Source: CAZVEE01 sp964625525
GTDB taxonomy: Bacteria; Pseudomonadota; Alphaproteobacteria; JAJFIK01
Direction: 5' to 3'
Length of the DNA stretch: 37,962 nt
Assembly: GCA_964625525.1 (NCBI GenBank)
Contig: CAZVEE010000032.1
Span: 1-37,962 of the forward strand
Within the stretch, counting starts at the first letter, position 1; every line of letters starts with the position of its first letter. Of the stretch, positions 32,164 to 37,962 are shown one piece after another. The translations under genes were made by a program, and so were the position numbers. The notes under the pieces were generated by a model that was not told the origin of the DNA, did not search any database, and saw only the letters and a program-made list of their open reading frames with translations.

Positions 32164-32885
32164 TGAGGACGGATGATCAAAAGCGCGCTGCCGCGCTGGC
32201 CGCGCTGGACCTGGTGAAGGACGGTATGGCCGTGGGCCTGGGGACCGGATCCACGGCCGCGCATTTCGTCATGGCCTTGGGCGAGCGCGTGCGCGATGGC
32301 CTGACCCTGCGCTGTGCCGCGACCTCGCAGCAGACCGAGAGGCTCGCCGCTGAGGTGGGGATCACGGTGGAGCCTCTGGATGATGTTGGCCGGCTCGATC
32401 TGACCGTGGACGGTGCCGATGAACTCGACGCGGCGCTGCGGCTGATCAAAGGCGGCGGTGCGGCCTTGTTGCGCGAGAAAATCGTCGCGGCCGCCTCGGC
32501 GCGCATGGCCGTCATCGCCGATGCGGGCAAGCTTGTGCCCCGGCTCGGTGCCTTTCCGTTGCCTGTGGAGATCGTGCGCTTTGGCGCCCAGACCACGATC
32601 CGCGCCATGGGCCGCGCCCTTGCGGCCTTTGGCCATGACGCGGCGCCCATGACGATCCGCCTGGACGCCGACGGCGCTGCGCTCCTGACCGATGGCGGGA
32701 ATGTGATCGTTGATTGTGCACTGGATGCCATCAAGGATCCCGAAGGTGTCGCCCGCGCCCTGAACGCGGTTCCGGGCGTGGTGGAGCACGGCCTGTTTAT
32801 CGGCCTGGCGGATTGCGCCTTCGTGGCCGACGGACCGCAGCCATCCGATGTGCGGCGCATCGACATATCCGCGCCGGCCCGTTAG
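32160..32885 (+). CDS. rpiA: Ribose-5-phosphate isomerase A
   Basis: 241 aa. Characteristic motifs are present: VGLGTGSTAAHF, TVDGADELD and KGGGAALLREKIVA, followed by NVIVDCA and GVVEHGLFIGLA. It interconverts ribose 5-phosphate and ribulose 5-phosphate in the pentose phosphate pathway. Two adjacent ATGs (32160 and 32163) both lie after GGGGGGCG; the first overlaps the upstream stop. RpiA is at the usual length, with normal active-site residues. Confidence 0.95.
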   Translation: MMRTDDQKRAAALAALDLVKDGMAVGLGTGSTAAHFVMALGERVRDGLTLRCAATSQQTERLAAEVGITVEPLDDVGRLDLTVDGADELDAALRLIKGGGAALLREKIVAAASARMAVIADAGKLVPRLGAFPLPVEIVRFGAQTTIRAMGRALAAFGHDAAPMTIRLDADGAALLTDGGNVIVDCALDAIKDPEGVARALNAVPGVVEHGLFIGLADCAFVADGPQPSDVRRIDISAPAR

Positions 32886-32955
32886 GGCCCCTTGCACTGG
32901 GGCGCGCTTGGCCTGACAGTGCCGTCGACCCCGTAATCGAACTGACAGCGCACCC

Positions 32956-33882
32956 ATGGACCAGATCGCCATCATCATCCTTTGGGTGCTCGACACGGTG
33001 CTGAACTTTGCGGTTCACGCCCTGCCGCTCTTCGCCCTGATCGGCTTTGTGGCATACCGGTTCGAGCGCGCCTTGATGGCCAAGGCCGCAGCCATCGGCG
33101 CTGTCATCTGCGCGGTGGCCATCATCACCGGGTATCGCCACGGCGTGGGGCCGGATCCGGATCTCGAGGGCACCCGGCTGCGTGTCATCAGCGTCAATAT
33201 CGAAGCGGCCACACAGAACCACGAGGAGAAGCTGCGTTTTCTGCGCGACAGCGGCGCTGACGTGGTGCTGGTGCAGGAGGCCAACCCACGCTGGTGGGAG
33301 GCCATGCAGGCGCTGGGCGACCTCTATCCCCACCGGGTGCGCGGCGGTCCCATCGGCGTGTTCGTCCTGTCTAAACATCCTTTCACGCGGCCGGCGGAGT
33401 TTTTGCAAGTGCCTTGGCCGCACAAGGATTTTCGCCCCGTTTATCTCCAGCCCGATGAAGGCATCATTCGCGGTCTGCGCGTGCCCATCCGGGTGGGGGG
33501 GCAGACGCTGACCTTGATCGACTTCCACGCCACCAAGCCCGACACGCCGGCGAAATACGCCGCCCGCGCCGGCGAACTTGAGCGCCTCGACGCGTGGCTG
33601 GCGCAGACCCAGGGGCCGCTGCTGCTGGCCGGTGATTTTAACGCCACGCCCATGGCGGTCTCGGTGCAAAAGCTTGTGGCAGGAAATGAGTTGTCGGCGC
33701 TGGCGCCGGGCCTGTTTCGGCCTTTGGGCACGTGGCCCGCCGCCGCGCCCTGGGCGGGCTTTCAAATCGACCATCTGTTCCTGCGGGGCGACATCGGCGC
33801 CGAGGCCTACTATGTAGGACCTGACGTGGGCTCGAACCACCGGCCCCTGATCGCCGATCTGGTGATCCACGGCCCGTCCTAA
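32956..33882 (+). CDS. Membrane-anchored endonuclease/exonuclease/phosphatase family protein
   Basis: 308 aa. Two N-terminal hydrophobic helices (to about residue 60) anchor a periplasmic or external catalytic domain. EEP motifs follow: VISVNIEAATQN, VLVQEANPRWW (metal-binding Glu), LLAGDFNATP, FQIDHLFLRGD and the final GSNHRPLIADL. Proteins of this build are common in proteobacteria and may hydrolyse phosphodiesters or phosphoesters of nucleic acids or lipids; the substrate is unknown. No strong ribosome-binding site is seen. It stands 70 bases after rpiA and 79 before gor. Confidence 0.85.
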   Translation: MDQIAIIILWVLDTVLNFAVHALPLFALIGFVAYRFERALMAKAAAIGAVICAVAIITGYRHGVGPDPDLEGTRLRVISVNIEAATQNHEEKLRFLRDSGADVVLVQEANPRWWEAMQALGDLYPHRVRGGPIGVFVLSKHPFTRPAEFLQVPWPHKDFRPVYLQPDEGIIRGLRVPIRVGGQTLTLIDFHATKPDTPAKYAARAGELERLDAWLAQTQGPLLLAGDFNATPMAVSVQKLVAGNELSALAPGLFRPLGTWPAAAPWAGFQIDHLFLRGDIGAEAYYVGPDVGSNHRPLIADLVIHGPS

Positions 33883-33893
33883 CCCGCAGCACC

Positions 33894-33930
33894 TTGCACA
33901 AAGTTAGCGCCACTTGGTCTTTTTGTGCAA
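33894..33930. promoter_or_regulatory. Inverted repeat upstream of gor
   Basis: TTGCACAAA (33894-33902) and TTTGTGCAA (33922-33930) are perfect inverted copies 19 bases apart, 32 bases before the gor ATG. It may be a paired operator or an mRNA hairpin; a short T run lies before the second arm instead of after it, so it is not a normal terminator. Confidence 0.5.
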
Positions 33931-33961
33931 TAACGTTGCAGAAAAGACCGGAAACGACATC

Positions 33962-35347
33962 ATGAGCGACTTCGACTACGACCTCTTCACCATCGGGGCG
34001 GGCTCCGGGGGCGTGCGCGCGAGCCGTCTTGCGGCGCAGGCCGGGGCGCGCGTGGCCGTGGCCGAGGAGGACCGGGAAGGCGGGACCTGTGTGCTGCGTG
34101 GCTGCGTGCCGAAGAAGTTTTTGGTCTATGCCAGCCATTATGCGGAGGACTTCGAAGACGCCAGCGGCTTTGGCTGGTCGGCGCCGGAGCGCACGCTCGA
34201 CTGGCCGTTTCTGCGCGACCGCATCGAAACCGACGTCAATCGCATCTCCCGGGTGTACCAGCGCAATCTGCGGGCCGCCGGGGCCGAGGTCTTCCACGAG
34301 CGCGCGGTCGTGACCGGTGCCCACTCGGTGCGGCTGCAGAGTTCAGGCCGGGAGATCACCGCCGAGCGCATTCTCGTGGCGGTGGGCTCCCACCCGCATA
34401 TGCCCGAAGACGTGCTCGGCATCGAGCATGCGCTGTCCTCGGACGATATGTTCAAGCTGCCGGAGGTGCCAAAGCGCATTGTCATCGTGGGTGGTGGCTA
34501 TATCGCGGTTGAATTCGCCGGCATTATGAACGGCCTTGGCGCGGATGTGACGCTCGTTTATCGCGGCACGGAGATCCTGCGCGGGTTCGACCTCGACATG
34601 CGGATCAATCTGCGCCGCGATATGGAGAAGAAGGGCATCCGTGTTCTGATCGAAAGCGACGTGAAGTGCATCGAGAAAGAAGCCGATGGCTATCTCGTCA
34701 TTATGAAGAATGAGGCGGAGGTGGAGAGCGACGCGGTGCTCTACGCCACTGGCCGGCGACCCAATACCACGGGTCTGGGCCTGGAGACCGCCGGTGTGGA
34801 CCTGGATGCGACCGGCGCGGTGCGCACCGATGCGTATTTTCAGTCGAGCTGTCCCAGCATCTATGCCATCGGCGATGTGATCGAGGGCGGCATGAACCTG
34901 ACACCGGTAGCCATTCGTGAAGGCATCTGCTTTGTAGAAACGGTGTTTAAGAACAATCCAACCAAGATGGATTATGACGCCATTCCAACGGCTGTTTTCA
35001 GCCAGCCGCCCATCGGCACTGTGGGCATGACCGAGCTGGAGGTGATCGAGAAAGGCATCAAGCACGACATCTACAAAGCCTATTTCCGGGCCATGAAGCA
35101 TGCGTTTGTCGACAAGGACGAACACATTCTGATGAAGCTGATCGTGGAGTGCGAGACCGACAAGGTGCTCGGTGTCCATATCATCGGCGTTGACGCCCCG
35201 GAAATGATTCAAATGGTTGGGATCGCCGTGAAGCACGGCATCACCAAGGCTCAGTTTGATGCCACCGTGGCGGTGCATCCTACGGCCGCCGAGGAAATCG
35301 TGACGATCCGGGAGCCCTATGTTCCCGATGAAGAGCAAAGCCGGTAA
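33962..35347 (+). CDS. gor: Glutathione-disulfide reductase
   Basis: 461 aa from the ATG at 33962. The FAD-binding GAGSGGVRASR is followed by the redox-active C43-VLRG-C48-VPKK, a CVxxGC motif in which LR replaces the common NV. The NAD(P) domain has VGGGYIAVEFAG, and the C-terminal H439-PTAA-E444 pair is the expected acid/base. It reduces oxidised glutathione with NADPH. The name MSDFDYDLFTIG start is normal for the family. An inverted repeat upstream may control it. Confidence 0.93.
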   Translation: MSDFDYDLFTIGAGSGGVRASRLAAQAGARVAVAEEDREGGTCVLRGCVPKKFLVYASHYAEDFEDASGFGWSAPERTLDWPFLRDRIETDVNRISRVYQRNLRAAGAEVFHERAVVTGAHSVRLQSSGREITAERILVAVGSHPHMPEDVLGIEHALSSDDMFKLPEVPKRIVIVGGGYIAVEFAGIMNGLGADVTLVYRGTEILRGFDLDMRINLRRDMEKKGIRVLIESDVKCIEKEADGYLVIMKNEAEVESDAVLYATGRRPNTTGLGLETAGVDLDATGAVRTDAYFQSSCPSIYAIGDVIEGGMNLTPVAIREGICFVETVFKNNPTKMDYDAIPTAVFSQPPIGTVGMTELEVIEKGIKHDIYKAYFRAMKHAFVDKDEHILMKLIVECETDKVLGVHIIGVDAPEMIQMVGIAVKHGITKAQFDATVAVHPTAAEEIVTIREPYVPDEEQSR

Positions 35348-35381
35348 CCCTGTCGGTCCGGCACGCGTGAAGGAGAAGCGG

Positions 35382-36761
35382 ATGAGCACGATCTGGAAAC
35401 CGGAAAGCTGGCGGTCGAAACCGGTGAAGCAGATCCCGGATTATCCGGATGCCGACGCCCTGGTGGCGGCGGAGACACGGCTGGGGACCTATCCTCCGCT
35501 GGTCTTCGCGGGCGAGGCGCGGGCGCTCAAACGGCATCTGGCCGATGCGGCGGATGGCCGAGCCTTCCTGCTGCAAGGTGGTGATTGCGCCGAGAGCTTT
35601 GCCGAGTTTTCCGCCGACACCATCCGCGACACCTTCCGCGTGCTGTTGCAAATGGCCGTGGCGCTGACTTATGGCGCCTCTGTGCCGGTGGTGAAAGTCG
35701 CACGCATCGCGGGCCAGTTCGCCAAGCCCCGCTCGGCGCCCACCGAAACCCAAGGCGAGATGGAACTGCCCAGCTATCGCGGCGACATCATCAATGGCAT
35801 TGAGTTCACGAAAGAGTCCCGCCATCCGGACCCGGAGCGTATGATCAAGGCCTATGGTCAGGCGTCCTCCACGCTGAACCTCATCCGCGCCTTTGCGGGC
35901 GGTGGCTATGCGGATTTGCACAATGTGCATCGCTGGCTGCTCGGATTTGTCAATGACAGCCCGGCCGGCGAGCGCTATGCGGCGCTGGCGGATAAAATCA
36001 CCGAGGCCATCGAATTCATGGCCGCCTGCGGCATCACTCCGGGCTCCATGCCGCAACTGGCGCAGACGGAGGTCTTCACCAGCCACGAGGCACTGCTCCT
36101 GGGTTATGAGCAGGCGCTGACGCGGGTGGATTCCACCAGCGGCGACTGGTATGCCACCTCGGCGCATATGCTTTGGGTGGGGGACCGCACGCGCCAGCCT
36201 GACGGCGCTCATATCGAATTCCTCCGTGGCGTGAAGAACCCGGTCGGCGTTAAATGCGGCCCCAGCCTCGCGCCTGAAGAGTTGATCCGTCTTATTGATA
36301 CGCTGAACCCGGACGATGAAGCCGGCCGCCTGACCCTGATCTGCCGCTTCGGCGCCGATGAGGTGGAGAAGCACCTGCCCGCGCTCATCCAGGCCGTGCA
36401 AAAGGAGGGGCGTACCGTCCTGTGGTCCTGCGATCCCATGCACGGCAATACGGTGAAAGCCGGCAGCACCGGCTACAAGACCCGACCCTTTGAGTGCATC
36501 CTGACGGAAATGCGCCAGTTCTTCGCGGTGCATCAGGCCGAGGGCACTTATGCCGGCGGCGTCCATTTCGAAATGACCGGCCAGAACGTCACCGAATGCC
36601 TGGGCGGCGCCCAGGAAATCCGCGAAGAAGACCTCTCGTCGCGCTACCACACCCACTGCGATCCCCGCCTCAACGCCGATCAGGCCCTGGAACTGGCGTT
36701 CCTTGTCGCCGAAGGCATCAAAGCGGAGCGTGAAAAAGTGGGTGTACGAAAGGCGAGCTGA
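35382..36761 (+). CDS. Class II 3-deoxy-7-phosphoheptulonate (DAHP) synthase
   Basis: 459 aa from the ATG at 35382, with an AAGGAGAAG site. The class II signature is unmistakable: LLQGGDCAESFAEF with metal-ligand C69, VKVARIAGQFAKPRS, SYRGDIINGIEF, WVGDRTRQPDGAHIEFLRG, and WSCDPMHGN. It condenses phosphoenolpyruvate and erythrose 4-phosphate as the first step of the shikimate pathway. The length is normal for the bacterial/plant type. It follows gor by 34 bases. Confidence 0.95.
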   Translation: MSTIWKPESWRSKPVKQIPDYPDADALVAAETRLGTYPPLVFAGEARALKRHLADAADGRAFLLQGGDCAESFAEFSADTIRDTFRVLLQMAVALTYGASVPVVKVARIAGQFAKPRSAPTETQGEMELPSYRGDIINGIEFTKESRHPDPERMIKAYGQASSTLNLIRAFAGGGYADLHNVHRWLLGFVNDSPAGERYAALADKITEAIEFMAACGITPGSMPQLAQTEVFTSHEALLLGYEQALTRVDSTSGDWYATSAHMLWVGDRTRQPDGAHIEFLRGVKNPVGVKCGPSLAPEELIRLIDTLNPDDEAGRLTLICRFGADEVEKHLPALIQAVQKEGRTVLWSCDPMHGNTVKAGSTGYKTRPFECILTEMRQFFAVHQAEGTYAGGVHFEMTGQNVTECLGGAQEIREEDLSSRYHTHCDPRLNADQALELAFLVAEGIKAEREKVGVRKAS

Positions 36762-37042
36762 GGGCTTTCCTCCGTTGATTGGGGCTTCTGAGCCCGACCA
36801 CAGTTTCTTCTCATTGACCGTGGTCACAGGCCCGGCGGACTGGGTTGCAAATCCAGTCCGACAGGGGGTATTATGATTGTGCGTATTGGATGAGACGGCA
36901 ACTGGGATGCCATTCTGCGCAAAGAATCCTGGGATAGGCTAGATAATCCCGGACGACCAAGTGATCCTGGGCTTAGGCACAGTATGGCGTCGGTTATCCC
37001 CGCAACGCCGAGGGACGGGAGTAACCCTTTGGATGTAGAAAA
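36762..37042. other. Hairpin-rich intergenic region with a tRNA-like anticodon arm
   Basis: 281 bases with several inverted repeats in series: GGGCT/AGCCC (36782-36795), GACCAC/GTGGTC (36796-36825) and CGGACTGG/CCAGTCCG (36836-36860). Further short repeats occur near 36930-36955 and at about 36993-37035 (GGTTA/TAACC). The third stem closes on a loop TTGCAAA, identical to the anticodon loop of tRNA-Cys(GCA). No acceptor or T-arm is present. It could be a 5' leader of the next gene, a small RNA or a decayed element. Confidence 0.45.
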
Positions 37043-37636
37043 ATGGTGATGCGGATGATGGCGGCGGTGGTTTTCAGTGTGATGCTGGCCACCCTCATGG
37101 GAACGGCAACGCTCGCTCAGCCCGAGAGGGACCTGGAAATGATCGATGTTCCCGGCGGCGGAACAGTGTCTACGCCGGACAATTTTACCTGGTCGCCTCC
37201 GCTGCTGCTCCTGGACCCAACGGATTTTGTTCTGTTTCTGCGCGGACGGCGAACGAATATAGGCGGCAACACCACGTTCAGGGCGGCGCTGGCTGTGGGC
37301 AATATGAGTGCCGTCCAAGAACCCTTCCTGCCCCGCGTGGCGGGCAAATTGCCGGATGCGGACTGGGTTACCGTCACCCATTATGAGCCCGCCTGGGGCC
37401 AGCCTGAGGCGGGAGCGTGGGCTCCCCTTATGGTGACGGGTGCGGATGAAGCGCGCATTTTCCGGCTCAATGTACGGGCCTCCGGTTTTTTGGGATTCGG
37501 CACGCGCGAAATTGATGGCTTCGTGGCAGAAGCGTCTGTCAAAGATCGGCATGCGGTATTGTTTGGTATGCTGAGTGACTATGATGAGGCCGAAGCGGCG
37601 GCTCTGCTGGCCCAGGCCCTGAGCCGCGAGCCATGA
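37043..37636 (+). CDS. Secreted protein of unknown function
   Basis: 197 aa with a clear N-terminal signal peptide (MRMMAAVVFSVMLATLMG, likely cut near TLAQP). The mature part is strand-rich, with TWSPPLLLLDPTDFVLFLRG near the start, VTVTHYEPAWGQPEAG in the centre and a helical C-terminal end (YDEAEAAALLAQALSRE). I do not recognise a family. The ribosome-binding site is poor, so an ATG at 37049 or translation from the leader is possible. Neighbours on both sides are a hairpin-rich region and an IS remnant. Confidence 0.65.
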   Translation: MVMRMMAAVVFSVMLATLMGTATLAQPERDLEMIDVPGGGTVSTPDNFTWSPPLLLLDPTDFVLFLRGRRTNIGGNTTFRAALAVGNMSAVQEPFLPRVAGKLPDADWVTVTHYEPAWGQPEAGAWAPLMVTGADEARIFRLNVRASGFLGFGTREIDGFVAEASVKDRHAVLFGMLSDYDEAEAAALLAQALSREP

Positions 37637-37679
37637 ACCGCGCACCCCGTAGTGAAAGAGTGATCTGTTTGGAAACATA

Positions 37680-37916
37680 CTCGCCTTCCGGGATCTCGGC
37701 CACGTCCGCGTGGTCATCGACGATTGGAAGGAGGATTACAATACGGTCCGGCCTCATTCGGCCATCGGATATCTGACACCGGCGGCCTATGCCGCCGCCT
37801 TGAATGTGCAAGGTCCGGGCGGGACTGCGCCGCTCCGCGGCTCCGTCTCACCGGCCCTTGCACAAACCGCCCACATGGGCAAAATCAACCAACCGACTCC
37901 AGCTTCATCTGGATGA
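37680..37916 (+). pseudogene. IS3-family transposase remnant, C-terminal end
   Basis: The frame reads RVVIDDWKEDYNTVRPHSAIGYLTPAAYAA, of which the VRPHS and GYLTPAAYA blocks are diagnostic for the C-terminus of IS407/IS511-like IS3 transposases, and it ends at 37916. Everything 5' of about 37680 is missing, so the enzyme cannot work. Just after the stop, TGGATGAAACTCGGGG and GGCAGACC resemble the right-end inverted repeat of such elements. Confidence 0.85.
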
Positions 37917-37962
37917 AACTCGGGGGGCAGACCACCCGGCGGGCTATGGTCCGTCTACGACG

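Noticed and set aside
36836..36860. A tRNA-Cys gene
   Set aside because: Only the anticodon arm is present; there is no T-arm with TTCRA and no acceptor stem that pairs.
36844..37020. A cobalamin riboswitch (TTGCAAATCC and later CCCCGCAAC resemble box sequences)
   Set aside because: The two boxes are about 150 bases apart instead of close together, other conserved boxes are missing, and the following gene is not cobalamin-related.

Overview
The window is about 38 kb of GC-rich DNA with the gene content of an alphaproteobacterium. The phosphomannomutase remnant, GCVPKK-type glutathione reductase, class II DAHP synthase, GlmU and TCR/Tet-type transporter all have an alphaproteobacterial look. 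I cannot name the genus. A run of 100 Ns at 18312-18411 shows the sequence is a scaffold, and at least one other join (around base 125) looks chimeric.

Layout. 1-979: an open frame that starts as S-adenosylhomocysteine hydrolase and becomes the C-terminal two thirds of a phosphomannomutase, closed by a strong terminator. 1103-4057: a VOC protein, an antisense-overlapping STAS-like protein and a DUF4153 membrane protein. 4326-13801: a lipid/acyl-CoA catabolic block. It holds a two-subunit (PimC/PimD-like) acyl-CoA dehydrogenase pair, a patatin phospholipase, an atypical crotonase, a small monooxygenase-fold protein, a third acyl-CoA dehydrogenase, and on the minus strand an AAC(3)-fold acetyltransferase and two SDR enzymes. 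14003-16477: a broken small membrane-protein gene, a NupC-family nucleoside transporter, a 15-bp tandem repeat and a small membrane protein.

16635-22435 (all minus strand): an MFS exporter, an outer-membrane beta-barrel, then a three-gene operon (four-helix membrane protein, AhpD-like protein, ECF41/SigJ-type sigma factor). That operon is preceded by a sequence matching the ECF41 promoter signature as I recall it (TGTCACA-N16-CGTC). After the N gap come the tail of an MBL-fold hydrolase, a hotdog thioesterase and a luciferase-like oxidoreductase. 22576-25636: a classical acyl-CoA dehydrogenase overlapping DUF3253 and uracil-DNA glycosylase genes, then a lipoprotein alpha/beta hydrolase. 25738-28600: a sterol-desaturase-family protein, an unknown gene, a short AraC-type protein, an IS3 transposase remnant and tRNA-Val(CAC).

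28657-36761: housekeeping genes gph, glmU, rpiA, gor and a class II DAHP synthase. A RusA-type resolvase and a degenerate PD-(D/E)xK-like protein are inserted between glmU and rpiA. 36762-37962: a hairpin-rich intergenic region, a secreted protein of unknown function and a second IS3-family remnant.

The most interesting unit is the self-contained ECF41 sigma operon with its candidate autoregulatory promoter. Next are the RusA/nuclease-like pair and the acyl-CoA block, in which several enzymes lack or have moved the usual catalytic residues. Nothing here is clearly a wholly new system. All functional calls come from motif recognition, without database searches.
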